Of a DNA stretch of 15,304 bases, positions 1 to 7,815 are shown one piece after another. The stretch lies in NCBI RefSeq assembly GCF_000188295.1, contig NZ_GL831112.1, forward strand, positions 1,044,953-1,060,256. The letters are read 5' to 3'. The translations under genes were made by a program, and so were the position numbers. The stretch's first letter is position 1. The number at the start of each line of letters is the position of its first letter. Below the pieces are notes generated by a model. It saw nothing but the letters and a program-made list of their open reading frames with translations. It did no database searches and was not told the DNA's origin. This DNA comes from Streptococcus vestibularis ATCC 49124 (lineage in GTDB: Bacteria; Bacillota; Bacilli; Lactobacillales; Streptococcaceae).

Positions 1-40
1 TCCTCTTTATTTTCTTAGTAAAATATGATTTAAACTCTTT

Positions 41-62
41 AAAAAAGCCAAAGACTTGGCTT
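41..62 (-). terminator. Intrinsic terminator after the HdiR-like repressor gene
   Basis: An inverted repeat AAGCCAA / TTGGCTT (positions 45-51 and 56-62) with a 4-nt loop is followed, read on the minus strand, by a run of T. It lies about 55 bases past the stop codon of the repressor gene and fits a Rho-independent terminator for it. Confidence 0.75.
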
Positions 63-118
63 CACTTTACTTATATTATATCAGATTTAGTTTAAGATGC
101 CCAATCGATAAAAGTTGA

Positions 119-808
119 CTAAGCCTCAACAGGCATAAAGTTACCGACAATTTTACCAATGATTCGGGGATCTTCGTCATAGGGTGCGAACTTATCACCA
201 TAACGTTTATTGAGAGAAACTAATCGTAGCCCATCTTCCTCGCGATAAACTTTTTTGATATAGGTTTGACCGTCCCAGTCTACAGCATAAACAGCTCCAT
301 CATAATCAAAACCTGTTTGTTTGATTAGCACTACTTCGCCATTTAGGTAGGTAGGTTCCATAGAGTCTCCAAATACCCACGATGCAAAATCATGATCTAA
401 TTCTTCATCATAGAAAACTTCATCATAGTTGCCATCACCAAAGTAAGTGTAACCAGTTCCGGCTGATAAACGCTCGAAAACTTTGTAAGAGTAAAGCGAA
501 ATAACAGGTGCTTTCTGCTTTTCTGCTTCTTGCTCTTCTAGGAGAGCCTTAGTAAGTCGCAAAGCTTCCTGACGATTTTCCTCATTTAGTTCCAAGTAAA
601 CTTCTACAATCTCATGTTCAGAAAGAAAATAGGTCTCAGCTACGCCAAAAAGTTCAGCCAAAATCGATAGGTTCTTTTGATTTGGTTTCGTCTTACCATT
701 TTCCCAATTAAAATAAGAGGAGCGAGAAATTCCTAGATGCTTAGCCACTGCTGCCTGACTCATTCCTTGTGCTTCTCGAATTTCCTTAAGTCTTTGTCCT
801 GAAAACAT
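119..808 (-). CDS. hdiR: XRE-family repressor with LexA-like S24 autoprotease domain (HdiR-like)
   Basis: This is a 229-aa two-domain repressor. Residues 5-60 form a Cro/CI helix-turn-helix (GMSQAAVAKHLGISRSSYFN region). Residues about 105-225 form a peptidase S24/LexA-like domain. Visible landmarks are a probable Ala-Gly self-cleavage site at A116-G117 (RLSAGTG), the nucleophile S149 in FGDSMEP and the general-base lysine K185 in TYIKKVY. Known relatives such as lactococcal HdiR are inactivated by autocleavage after DNA damage or heat, which derepresses their targets. The ATG start is preceded by a strong GGAGG. A perfect 7-6-7 inverted repeat lies just upstream and probably serves autoregulation. 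It stands alone between its operator and a terminator, with no phage genes beside it, so a chromosomal stress regulator is more likely than a prophage CI. The symbol is by analogy. Confidence 0.85.
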   Translation of the reverse strand: MFSGQRLKEIREAQGMSQAAVAKHLGISRSSYFNWENGKTKPNQKNLSILAELFGVAETYFLSEHEIVEVYLELNEENRQEALRLTKALLEEQEAEKQKAPVISLYSYKVFERLSAGTGYTYFGDGNYDEVFYDEELDHDFASWVFGDSMEPTYLNGEVVLIKQTGFDYDGAVYAVDWDGQTYIKKVYREEDGLRLVSLNKRYGDKFAPYDEDPRIIGKIVGNFMPVEA

Positions 809-826
809 GGCTACCTCCGTAAGTTA

Positions 827-846
827 ATAAACTAACATAAGTTTAT
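827..846. promoter_or_regulatory. Probable operator of the HdiR-like repressor
   Basis: ATAAACT and AGTTTAT form a perfect inverted repeat of 7 bases separated by 6. It lies 19-38 bases upstream of the repressor's start codon, overlapping where its promoter must be. This is the expected place for an autoregulatory operator. The binding protein is inferred from position only. Confidence 0.55.
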
Positions 847-902
847 CAAAAAAAGCAGTTGTTTTCAAGTGAAACTAACTACTTTTACATTTCTCTTTTA
901 TC

Positions 903-1391
903 TCATTCTTTAACTAAAAATCCTAGATGATTTAGTGCCTCTTCTATATAAGCCATATCCTGCTCACTATCTGCTTCGACAAGATGGTAATGAACGCCAT
1001 TTGTTAAATCAGATAAGGGGCGAAAGTCATTTGACGATGATTGATCTAAAAAATGACTAACATCTCGACGACAAGTCAATTTCAACAAAGTCTGAATTTC
1101 TCCATAGACTGGATGATCTATCATGATATTTTGAATACGGCCTCCATTATCAACAATAGCCAAAAGCTCATCTTTCATATCTGACACAGTATGATTCACC
1201 TTAAACAGCCTACGTACATAAGAATTGTCATCGCTACTTTTAAAGATATATCCCCTATTAGTTGAAATAATCTGGGCACCATCTGCACGTAAAAGTGCAA
1301 TATCTTGAACAATGATTTGACGTGTCACACCAAAATGCTCCGCCAAACTCTGTCCATTTATTGCCTCTTTAGCTCCCTTTAAGAGTGCCAA
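903..1391 (-). CDS. niaR: Niacin-responsive transcriptional repressor NiaR (HTH_11 + 3H domain)
   Basis: The product has an N-terminal winged helix (SLAEHFGVTRQIIVQDIALLRA) and a C-terminal 3H domain. Conserved histidines are visible in FKVNHTVS, MIDHPVYGEI and GVHYHLVEA. Known NiaR/YrxA proteins bind niacin with metal and repress NAD-precursor uptake and synthesis genes. It is directly downstream of the niacin transporter gene niaX, about 20 bases apart, so the two are probably one operon. The start is odd. The reading frame opens at a TTG at 1391, but the family-like N-terminus (SNRKQELLALL) continues upstream with no ATG, GTG or TTG in frame before a stop. An ATA at 1416-1418, spaced correctly from a purine-rich AGAGGGGTGG, would give 171 aa and could be a mutated or non-standard start. 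Confidence 0.85.
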   Translation of the reverse strand: MALLKGAKEAINGQSLAEHFGVTRQIIVQDIALLRADGAQIISTNRGYIFKSSDDNSYVRRLFKVNHTVSDMKDELLAIVDNGGRIQNIMIDHPVYGEIQTLLKLTCRRDVSHFLDQSSSNDFRPLSDLTNGVHYHLVEADSEQDMAYIEEALNHLGFLVKE

Positions 1392-1440
1392 TAATTCTTG
1401 TTTTCGATTTGAAGCTATAGACCAACCACCCCTCTTTCAA

Positions 1441-1968
1441 CTAGCGTATTTTTCGAATACTTTTAAAAATTGATAATGCTATAACATAGTCTATCATACT
1501 ATGGACAATAGTGCCAAAACCAACTAAAACAAAGAGAACATAGAACAGTTTTTGGAAATCCTCTCCTGTTACTGAATAAAAAATCACACAAGCAAGAACT
1601 TCACCTATAGCATGGATAAGCCCTAAAACAAAGTTAAAAAGCAATGATGATTTATGATTTTCTATCGTTCGTGGAAATTTTTTCAAATAGAGTGCGCCTA
1701 AAAAACCAAATATAATATGAGAAAAGGCTCTAAAAACAACCACAATCGGATAGCCAGCCATAAAGTATCCCAAACTAGAAGCTAAGATAACAAAAACAGT
1801 TACCCAGGGAGATATAAACATAGCTAGAAATATTGGAACATGACTCCCCAAAGTATACGAAGCCGGTGGGATGATTAGTTTAATTGGCATGATACTTGGG
1901 ATAAGGATAGCAATTGCAGTTAATAAAGCTGCAAAGGTCATTTCTTGAATTCTCTTTTTAGGTTTCAT
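1441..1968 (-). CDS. niaX: ECF transporter substrate-binding S-component, niacin type
   Basis: A 175-aa very hydrophobic protein with about five to six membrane segments, the first beginning right after a short basic MKPKKR head. Its size and layout fit an ECF S-component, and the MTFAALLTAIAILIPSI start is typical of that family. Adjacent niaR and an operator-like repeat upstream point to the NiaX (niacin) subgroup, which works with a shared EcfA/A'/T energising module encoded elsewhere. The ATG is preceded by AAGGAG at good spacing, and a good sigma-A type promoter lies upstream. Substrate is inferred from the partnership with niaR; other small vitamins cannot be ruled out from sequence alone. 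Confidence 0.85.
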   Translation of the reverse strand: MKPKKRIQEMTFAALLTAIAILIPSIMPIKLIIPPASYTLGSHVPIFLAMFISPWVTVFVILASSLGYFMAGYPIVVVFRAFSHIIFGFLGALYLKKFPRTIENHKSSLLFNFVLGLIHAIGEVLACVIFYSVTGEDFQKLFYVLFVLVGFGTIVHSMIDYVIALSIFKSIRKIR

Positions 1969-1983
1969 GATTTACTCCTTTTT

Positions 1984-2029
1984 ACTGTATATACATTAGT
2001 ATGTTACAGTGTATAGTTATATAAGTCAA
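1984..2029 (-). promoter_or_regulatory. niaX-niaR promoter with putative NiaR operator
   Basis: Read on the minus strand, TTGACT (2024-2029) and TAACAT (2001-2006) are separated by 17 bases, making a good sigma-A promoter. Overlapping the -10 and spacer are two related half-elements in inverted orientation, ACTGTATATACA (from 1984) and ACAGTGTATAGT (to 2017). They are placed so that a bound repressor would block RNA polymerase. Assignment to NiaR rests on the gene context. Confidence 0.55.
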
Positions 2030-2040
2030 TATTTTTCAGA

Positions 2041-2071
2041 AAAAAACACTAGCGCAAAATGCCCTAGCGTT
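2041..2071 (-). terminator. Intrinsic terminator of the ylxM-ffh operon
   Basis: AACACTAG (2045-2052) pairs with CTAGCGTT (2064-2071) with one G-U wobble. On the minus strand the hairpin is followed by a run of T. It lies 10 bases beyond the ffh stop codon. Confidence 0.75.
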
Positions 2072-2080
2072 CTAAGTTTC

Positions 2081-3643
2081 TTATTTACGTTTTTTCTTAG
2101 CTTTCTTCAACTTGTTAGCTTGCCGCTTCATCGCATGTTTCATGGCAAATGAACCAACTTTACCTTTAAGACCACCACCAAGCATTTGGCTTAGATCCAT
2201 ATTCCCTAGATCTGGCATACCAGCGCCACCCATCATGCCTTCAAGAGCAGACATGTCCATATTACCCATATCAGGCATATTTGGCATGTTTTTTGGCAGA
2301 TTATTTGGGTTAAGACCCATTTGACGCATCATTTGTTCCATGTCGCCAGACATAACGCCTTGCATCATTTGTTTGGCTTGATTGAAATCTTTAATAAACT
2401 TGTTTACTTCGATGAAGGTATTTCCCGAACCATTGGCAATACGGCGACGACGGCTTGGTGTCAAAAGATCTGGATTTTCACGCTCTTCTGGTGTCATTGA
2501 TGACACAATGGCACGCTTGCGAGCAATCTGTTTCTCATCTACTTTAACATTAGCCAAGGCAGGATTGTTAGCCATACCTGGCAACATCTTAAGCAAATCC
2601 TCCATAGGACCCATATTTTGCACTTGGTCTAATTGGTCGATGAAGTCATTGAAATCAAAGGTATTTTCACGCATCTTTTCAGCCAACTCAAGAGACTTTT
2701 TCTCATCGTATTCTTGAGAAGCTTTTTCAATAAGGGTAAGAAGGTCACCCATACCTAAGATACGGCTTGACATACGGTCAGGGTGGAAAGTCTCGATATC
2801 CGTAATTTTCTCACCAGTACCTGTAAATTTAATCGGCTTACCAGTGATCTCACGAATAGAAAGAGCCGCACCACCACGTGTATCACCATCAATTTTAGTA
2901 AGAACGACACCTGTGATATCTAGTTGTTCATTGAACTCCTTGGCAACGTTAGCAGCTTCCTGACCAATCATACTATCTACAACCAAGAGAATCTCATTTG
3001 GATGAGCAAAACCTTTGATATCACGCAACTCTTGCATGAGGGTTTCGTCAATCTGCAAACGACCAGCCGTATCAATCAAGACATAGTCATTCTTATTGGC
3101 ACGCGCTTGTTCCAAACCATTTCTGACAATCTCAACCGCCGGTGTCTCTGTACCCATATCAAAAACAGGAACATTGATTTGTTGCCCTAAAGTCTTCAAC
3201 TGGTCAATGGCTGCTGGACGATAGATGTCCGCTCCAATCATCATTGGACGGGCTTCTTGTTCTTTAATCAGCTTATTAGCCAATTTACCAGCAAAGGTCG
3301 TTTTACCAGCCCCTTGAAGACCAACCATCATAATGATTGTTGGAATCTTTGGAGATTTCTCAATTTCAGATGTTTCAGACCCAAGAATCTCTGTCAATTC
3401 TTCATTAACAATCTTAATGATTTGTTGTGAAGCATCAAGAGTATCAATAATTTCGTGACCTACAGCGCGTTCACGAACACGTTTGATAAATGTCTTAACA
3501 ACTGGTAGAGCTACGTCTGCTTCAAGAAGTGCCAAACGAATCTCTTTAGTGACTTCTTGAACTTCTTTCTCTGAAAGTTTTCCTTTACGTCTTAAATTTT
3601 TGAAAACGCCTTGCAAGCGTTCCGTTAAGCTTTCAAAAGCCAT
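2081..3643 (-). CDS. ffh: Signal recognition particle protein Ffh (SRP54)
   Basis: A 520-aa GTPase that binds 4.5S/scRNA and signal peptides of nascent membrane and secreted proteins and docks with FtsY at the membrane. The order is: N domain (1-95); G domain with P-loop GLQGAGKTT, DTAGR, and TKIDGDTRGG; then a methionine-rich M domain from about residue 300 with the RNA-binding SRRRRIANGSG segment. The C-terminus is a long Met/Gly/Asn-rich stretch ending in a lysine-rich tail (KKAKKKRK). The ATG is preceded by AGAGGAAA. It follows ylxM by 32 bases, the usual Firmicute operon. Length and motifs look complete. Confidence 0.97.
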   Translation of the reverse strand: MAFESLTERLQGVFKNLRRKGKLSEKEVQEVTKEIRLALLEADVALPVVKTFIKRVRERAVGHEIIDTLDASQQIIKIVNEELTEILGSETSEIEKSPKIPTIIMMVGLQGAGKTTFAGKLANKLIKEQEARPMMIGADIYRPAAIDQLKTLGQQINVPVFDMGTETPAVEIVRNGLEQARANKNDYVLIDTAGRLQIDETLMQELRDIKGFAHPNEILLVVDSMIGQEAANVAKEFNEQLDITGVVLTKIDGDTRGGAALSIREITGKPIKFTGTGEKITDIETFHPDRMSSRILGMGDLLTLIEKASQEYDEKKSLELAEKMRENTFDFNDFIDQLDQVQNMGPMEDLLKMLPGMANNPALANVKVDEKQIARKRAIVSSMTPEERENPDLLTPSRRRRIANGSGNTFIEVNKFIKDFNQAKQMMQGVMSGDMEQMMRQMGLNPNNLPKNMPNMPDMGNMDMSALEGMMGGAGMPDLGNMDLSQMLGGGLKGKVGSFAMKHAMKRQANKLKKAKKKRK

Positions 3644-3675
3644 ATATCATTTCCTCTCTTACTCTCTGCTTGAAT

Positions 3676-4017
3676 CTAATCTCTATTATCAATGCTACTA
3701 AGCACAGCAATTTGTTCCTGAAGATAGCTATCATCAGGGTATTTTTCAATGATATCATCAAAAATTTGGTTACGGACGATGTAATCTGAATACATATGTA
3801 ATTTCATCTCGTAAGCTTCTAAAATCTTCTCAGTACGCTTGATGTTATCATATACGGCCTGACGACTCACACCAAATTCCTCGGCAATTTCTGCCAAACT
3901 ATAATCATCCGCATAATATAGCTCAATATAGTTCATCTGCTTATCTGTTAACAAGGCTGCATAGAACTCAAACAGGGCATTCATGCGATTGGTTTTTTCA
4001 ATTTCCATAAGCTCCAT
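3676..4017 (-). CDS. ylxM: UPF0122 family DNA-binding protein YlxM
   Basis: A 113-aa protein with a sigma-70 region-4-like helix-turn-helix ([23 protein letters not shown], about residues 41-63) followed by a charged helical tail. The family is almost always encoded directly before ffh, as here, and is thought to act with the SRP pathway; its exact role is not settled. The start is uncertain. ATG at 4017 gives 113 aa, while a second ATG at 4008 gives the 110-aa [12 protein letters not shown] form that I recall for streptococcal homologues. Neither has a good Shine-Dalgarno sequence at ideal spacing. A 6-bp hairpin (4032-4047) lies just upstream. Confidence 0.92.
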   Translation of the reverse strand: MELMEIEKTNRMNALFEFYAALLTDKQMNYIELYYADDYSLAEIAEEFGVSRQAVYDNIKRTEKILEAYEMKLHMYSDYIVRNQIFDDIIEKYPDDSYLQEQIAVLSSIDNRD

Positions 4018-4031
4018 TTTACCATAAAATC

Positions 4032-4047
4032 ATGGTGTTAGCACCAT
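4032..4047 (-). other. Small hairpin upstream of ylxM
   Basis: ATGGTG and CACCAT form a perfect 6-bp stem with a 4-nt loop between the GntR gene's stop codon and the ylxM start. There is no proper T-run on the minus strand, so it is a weak terminator at best. It could also affect ylxM translation, since no clear ribosome binding site is visible there. Confidence 0.35.
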
Positions 4048-4073
4048 TCTTATGCAGAAAAAAGCAGTGACTT

Positions 4074-4772
4074 CTAATTGTTCTCCAAATAAAATTCAAA
4101 ACGGTCGCCAACATAGTAACTTCTTACATATTCGAAAGCCTGTCCGTCTTGGAGGAAGGAAATTTGTATCAGACTCAAGAGAGCATCACCGGTCTTAACC
4201 TTAAGGTGCTTGGCTAGACTACTATTGGCCGAACTTGCTGATATGGTCTGCTGACTTTTTCCTATTTCATAGCCATTATCGGTCAGTGTCTTGAAGAAAT
4301 GTTCGGTAATATCTGATTCCTTAAAACCTCGGATAATTTTCTCAGGGATACTGGCAATTTCATAGGCAACCGGAATGTCATCGGCAAAACGAACACGTTC
4401 CATACGAATGACATGGGACTGTGGCAAGACACCTAAATTCTTGATTTCGAACTCATTTGGATGTAGACGTTGATACGAAATAAGCTCACTAGACGGCTTC
4501 TTGCCTTGGGATTTGACAATCTCAGTAAAACTCGTAGTTCCACGCATTTTTTCCTTAACTCGACTGCTAGCCACAAAGGTTCCACTGCCTGGTTTGCGTT
4601 CTAAAATCCCCTCATCCACTAAAAGTGTTATCGCCTGGCGCACAGTCATCCGACTCACATCAAAAGTCTCGCAAAGATCTCTCTCGCTAGGAAGACGTTG
4701 CCCGATTTTCCAAGCACCATCATCAACATCTTCCTTTATCTTATCATGTATCCGAATATACGCTGGTAACAT
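4074..4772 (-). CDS. GntR/HutC-family transcriptional regulator with UTRA domain
   Basis: A 232-aa regulator with an N-terminal GntR winged helix (residues about 5-70, with LPSERDLCETFDVSRMTVRQA) and a C-terminal UTRA ligand-binding domain (about 90-230), the HutC/FarR layout. UTRA domains usually bind sugar phosphates, amino-acid derivatives or similar small effectors; the ligand cannot be read from the sequence. The start chosen is the ATG at 4772, preceded by a GGAGGGGGG run; a TTG one codon earlier is also possible. It is divergent from guaA with about 170 bases between. No sugar genes adjoin, so the regulon is unknown. Confidence 0.9.
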   Translation of the reverse strand: MLPAYIRIHDKIKEDVDDGAWKIGQRLPSERDLCETFDVSRMTVRQAITLLVDEGILERKPGSGTFVASSRVKEKMRGTTSFTEIVKSQGKKPSSELISYQRLHPNEFEIKNLGVLPQSHVIRMERVRFADDIPVAYEIASIPEKIIRGFKESDITEHFFKTLTDNGYEIGKSQQTISASSANSSLAKHLKVKTGDALLSLIQISFLQDGQAFEYVRSYYVGDRFEFYLENN

Positions 4773-4795
4773 CAAATCCCCCCTCCTTTTTTCCT

Positions 4796-4825
4796 ATTTT
4801 ACAAAAAAAGTGACATAATTGTAAA
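4796..4825 (-). promoter_or_regulatory. Probable promoter of the GntR-family gene
   Basis: On the minus strand, TTTACA (4820-4825) and TAAAAT (4796-4801) are separated by 18 bases, about 25 bases upstream of the start codon. The promoter-like boxes sit in a loosely palindromic TTTACA...TGTAAA sequence that could also be an operator. Confidence 0.4.
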
Positions 4826-4864
4826 GATAAGTAAGGGACTTACAGTTTCTCGTATAAATCTAGG

Positions 4865-4892
4865 TGCTAAGTCCATAAATTTGTGATACAAT
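4865..4892 (+). promoter_or_regulatory. Probable guaA promoter
   Basis: TGTGATACAAT is a good extended -10 (TACAAT at 4887-4892), with a weak TGCTAA -35 (4865-4870) 16 bases upstream. It is about 50 bases before the guaA start codon. I see no purine riboswitch fold in the short leader. Confidence 0.45.
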
Positions 4893-4940
4893 GATTGCAT
4901 AAGAAAGAGTCCATGTGTGACGTAAAAAGAAAGGGTAATA

Positions 4941-6503
4941 ATGACTGACATTTCTACTTTGAATGATGTGCAGAAAATCATTGTTCTAGACTATGGTAGC
5001 CAATACAATCAGCTGATTGCACGTCGTATTCGTGAATTTGGCGTTTTCTCTGAATTGAAGAGCCATAAAATTACTGCTGATGAAGTCCGTGCCATAAATC
5101 CTATCGGTATCGTACTTTCAGGTGGTCCTAACTCTGTTTATGCCGAGGATGCTTTCGGTATTGACGAAGAAATTTTCGAGCTTGGTATCCCAATTCTTGG
5201 TATCTGTTACGGAATGCAACTTTTGACCCACAAACTCGGTGGTAAAGTTGTTCCTGCTGGTGAAGCAGGTAACCGTGAGTATGGCCAATCAACACTTCGC
5301 CTTCGTGCCCAATCAGAGCTCTTTGCTGGAACTCCTGAAGAACAAGTCGTTCTGATGAGCCACGGTGATGCTGTTACAGAAATTCCAGAAGGTTTCCATC
5401 TTGTTGGTGACTCAGTGGATTGCCCATTCGCTGCGATGGAAGATACTGAGAAAAACTTCTATGGTATCCAATTCCATCCAGAAGTTCGTCACTCTGTGTA
5501 TGGTAATGATATCTTGAAAAACTTTGCTTTTGGCATCTGTGGTGCCAAAGGTGACTGGTCAATGGCTAACTTCGTAGATATGCAAATTGCACAAATCCGT
5601 GAAACAGTTGGTGACCGTAAAGTCCTTCTTGGGCTCTCAGGTGGGGTTGATTCATCTGTTGTTGGTGTCCTTTTGCAAAAAGCTATCGGAGATCAATTGA
5701 CATGTATCTTCGTTGACCACGGTCTTCTCCGTAAAGGTGAAGGTGACCAAGTTATGGAGATGCTTGGAGGTAAATTTGGCCTTAACATTATCCGTGTTGA
5801 TGCTTCTAAACGCTTCCTAGACCTCTTGGCTGGTGTTGATGATCCTGAGAAAAAACGTAAAATCATCGGTAACGAGTTTGTTTACGTCTTTGATGACGAA
5901 GCAAGCAAACTTAAAGGTGTAGACTTCCTGGCTCAAGGAACACTCTACACTGATATTATTGAATCAGGTACTGAGACAGCTCAAACAATCAAATCTCACC
6001 ACAACGTTGGTGGTCTTCCAGAAGACATGCAGTTTGAATTGATTGAACCACTTAACACCCTCTTTAAAGATGAAGTCCGTGCCCTTGGTACTGAGATGGG
6101 AATGCCTGATGAAGTCGTTTGGCGTCAACCTTTCCCAGGACCAGGACTTGCCATCCGTGTTATGGGTGAAATCACTGAAGAGAAACTTGAAACTGTTCGT
6201 GAGTCTGATGCTATCCTTCGCGAAGAAATTGCCAAAGCTGGTCTTGATCGTGATGTATGGCAATACTTCACTGTTAACACAGGCGTTCGCTCTGTCGGTG
6301 TTATGGGTGATGGCCGTACTTATGACTACACTATCGCTATCCGTGCTATCACTTCAATTGACGGCATGACAGCTGACTTTGCGAAACTTCCATGGGAAGT
6401 TCTTCAAAAGATTTCTGTTCGTATCGTTAACGAAGTTGACCACGTTAACCGTATCGTCTACGATATTACAAGTAAACCACCTGCAACTGTAGAGTGGGAA
6501 TAA
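4941..6503 (+). CDS. guaA: GMP synthase (glutamine-hydrolysing)
   Basis: A 520-aa cytoplasmic enzyme that converts XMP, ATP and glutamine to GMP. The N-terminal class I glutamine amidotransferase (about residues 10-200) shows the nucleophile Cys in GICYGMQ and the His/Glu pair in FHPEV. The ATP-pyrophosphatase domain has the PP-loop GLSGGVDSS. The C-terminal dimerisation domain ends in the invariant KPPATVEWE. The ATG has GAAAGGG upstream. Codon use and GC are clearly higher than in the DNA that follows. The last codons (GAGTGGGAATAA) are a known attachment site for streptococcal islands, and accessory DNA does start right after this gene. Confidence 0.98.
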   Translation: MTDISTLNDVQKIIVLDYGSQYNQLIARRIREFGVFSELKSHKITADEVRAINPIGIVLSGGPNSVYAEDAFGIDEEIFELGIPILGICYGMQLLTHKLGGKVVPAGEAGNREYGQSTLRLRAQSELFAGTPEEQVVLMSHGDAVTEIPEGFHLVGDSVDCPFAAMEDTEKNFYGIQFHPEVRHSVYGNDILKNFAFGICGAKGDWSMANFVDMQIAQIRETVGDRKVLLGLSGGVDSSVVGVLLQKAIGDQLTCIFVDHGLLRKGEGDQVMEMLGGKFGLNIIRVDASKRFLDLLAGVDDPEKKRKIIGNEFVYVFDDEASKLKGVDFLAQGTLYTDIIESGTETAQTIKSHHNVGGLPEDMQFELIEPLNTLFKDEVRALGTEMGMPDEVVWRQPFPGPGLAIRVMGEITEEKLETVRESDAILREEIAKAGLDRDVWQYFTVNTGVRSVGVMGDGRTYDYTIAIRAITSIDGMTADFAKLPWEVLQKISVRIVNEVDHVNRIVYDITSKPPATVEWE

Positions 6504-6604
6504 AATATAAACCTAATTTAAAGTGATTTGATTGATTTAACAGCATTTTGTATTGTTTTAAAACGCTAAAATCTAATTAATTATATTTGGTTCCCCACCA
6601 AATA

Positions 6605-6637
6605 CCCCACCAGAATTTCTTTCTGGTGGGGATTTTT
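6605..6637 (+). terminator. Strong intrinsic terminator downstream of guaA
   Basis: An 11-bp perfect stem CCCCACCAGAA / TTCTGGTGGGG with a 5-nt loop is followed by ATTTTTG. It lies about 100 bases after the guaA stop. The preceding sequence TTCCCCACCAAATACCCCACC repeats the stem's left arm. Confidence 0.85.
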
Positions 6638-6656
6638 GTCTCTTGGAAATACAATA

Positions 6657-6860
6657 TAAGTGCACAATAAAAACTCATAAGGTTTTTCTAGTAAAATAGA
6701 ATTGAACAAACTAGTTACGAAAGGAAAAATTATGAGCTACTCACATCTTACCATAACCGACCGAATAAAGATAGAAACCTACTTAGAATTAGGTTTGAAA
6801 CCTTGCCAAATTGCAAGTAAACTTGGCGTCCATAAGTCTACCATTTCAAGAGAGTTAAGG
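6657..6860 (+). mobile_element. Truncated IS30-family element, left copy
   Basis: This holds the 5' end of an IS30-like transposase gene, beginning at ATG 6732 with AAAGGAAAAA before it. The encoded MSYSHLTITDRIKIETYLEL and the following helix-turn-helix (PCQIASKLGVHKSTISREL) are the typical IS30 N-terminus. Similarity to the right copy stops at about 6860, so only some 43 of the usual 300 or more residues remain. It is not functional. After the break the frame runs on into the terminator of the island operon. The exact outer IS end is not certain because the inverted repeat partner is missing. Confidence 0.8.
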
Positions 6861-6905
6861 GGTAAGAAAAAAGAGAGCCGAAACTCTCGGAAAAGTTATT
6901 CTTGA
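6732..6905 (+). pseudogene. IS30-family transposase, N-terminal remnant
   Basis: The frame starts at ATG 6732, with a good AAAGGA upstream. About 43 residues match an IS30 transposase helix-turn-helix region, and then it runs into unrelated sequence (KKKESRNSRKSYS) and stops. The DDE catalytic domain is absent. The 129-base match to the copy at 14703 has three differences. Confidence 0.8.
6866..6890 (-). terminator. Intrinsic terminator of the pezAT-Hachiman operon
   Basis: On the minus strand GAGAG - TTTCGG - CTCTC is followed by six T. It lies 8 bases past the stop of the last gene of the minus-strand defence operon. The 5-bp stem is short but the U-tract and position are good. Confidence 0.6.
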
Positions 6906-7792
6906 TTAATTATAGAAACATTTGGATTGCCAGTTTTAGAAGCACCAATTATCTTAACTTTTAAAGCTTCGTACAAACTAATTCTATTTTCTAGAATATA
7001 AGCTAATTCTTGTCCATCCATAAATAAAATTTTAGCATCTTTATTAGAAAAATCCTGTATTACTTCATCTCTAAAACCATTTATTGAAAGAAACAGTCCC
7101 CGAGTCGAAGTTAGTTTTGTATCAACTTTTTGTTTTAAAGAAGCTATTTTCGGAGAATTTACTGGATTTTTTTCCCATTTCATTTCAACTAAATAATCAA
7201 AACCTTCAAACCTAAAATAGCCATCTAACTGTTGAGTATTTGTGATATTTCTATACGAACCATGGTAATCAATATCATTAATTCTGAATAAATTAGCAAC
7301 AATTTTTTCTAAACAATATCCTCTTTCTTGAGGATTATCACTTGAAAATAGCGAATAATACTCCGTTTTTAGTTCTTCAATTTTTTGAAGGCGTTGTTGC
7401 CTGAGTTGTATTTTCACTTCCTGTTTTGAACGATGATAAGAATTATTAAGTGTCTCGTTAACCTTATTCTGTTGAGTATCACCTATCAGTCGCTTTAATT
7501 TTCTTAACGCATCTAATCCTCTATCTCTATCTTGAACTTCATCAGGAATATTTTTCATCTTATAAAATTCAGTTGCTATTTGTCTAATTATAAATCTTCC
7601 ATTTTCTGTTTTATTAAGTTCATTTATAACATTTTTCGCCCACACAAACTTCGGTTCTGATTTCCATCTTAATATCAAATTATTAGGAACTCCTGAAGCC
7701 TGCATAAATGAAACGACAGTATCTTTATAATGAAAACACAATCCAAAACACTGAATAATTTGTTGTTGGATTTCGAAAGATATTTTAGTCAT
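6896..7792 (-). CDS. Restriction-endonuclease-like (PD-(D/E)XK) protein downstream of Hachiman
   Basis: A 298-aa protein I do not recognise as a named family. The ATG at 7792 is chosen because AGAAAGGAG stands 4-5 bases before it; an in-frame TTG at 7810 has no such signal. The C-terminal half (about 150-290) looks like an Mrr/HJR-type nuclease fold: E162 in a helix (GYCLEKIVANLF), D190 in QLDGYF, then E203-M-K205 in DYLVEMKWEK, the order expected for a PD-(D/E)XK active site. The N-terminal ~105 residues are helical with an odd LILRWKSEPKFVW segment, and residues about 112-145 look coiled-coil. The gene begins about 20 bases after hamB stops and ends at a terminator, so it is the last gene of the defence operon. 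It is probably an added nuclease effector or sensor; this role is inferred. Confidence 0.75.
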   Translation of the reverse strand: MTKISFEIQQQIIQCFGLCFHYKDTVVSFMQASGVPNNLILRWKSEPKFVWAKNVINELNKTENGRFIIRQIATEFYKMKNIPDEVQDRDRGLDALRKLKRLIGDTQQNKVNETLNNSYHRSKQEVKIQLRQQRLQKIEELKTEYYSLFSSDNPQERGYCLEKIVANLFRINDIDYHGSYRNITNTQQLDGYFRFEGFDYLVEMKWEKNPVNSPKIASLKQKVDTKLTSTRGLFLSINGFRDEVIQDFSNKDAKILFMDGQELAYILENRISLYEALKVKIIGASKTGNPNVSIINQE

Positions 7793-7815
7793 TTTTCTCC
7801 TTTCTATCAACTATT

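Noticed and set aside
119..808. Prophage CI repressor
   Set aside because: No integrase, Cro, or other phage genes adjoin, and it has its own terminator beside core genes, so a chromosomal HdiR-like regulator is more likely.
2112..3190. Plus-strand open frames of 70-111 codons within ffh
   Set aside because: They lie antisense to a complete, well-conserved ffh, lack ribosome binding sites and have no recognisable protein features.
4799..4981. 60-codon minus-strand frame over the guaA promoter and start
   Set aside because: It overlaps the guaA leader and the first codons, has low-complexity hydrophobic content and no Shine-Dalgarno sequence; the divergent promoters explain this stretch better.
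5964..6369. Frames of about 100 codons in both directions inside guaA
   Set aside because: They are by-products of the guaA codon pattern; guaA itself is full length.
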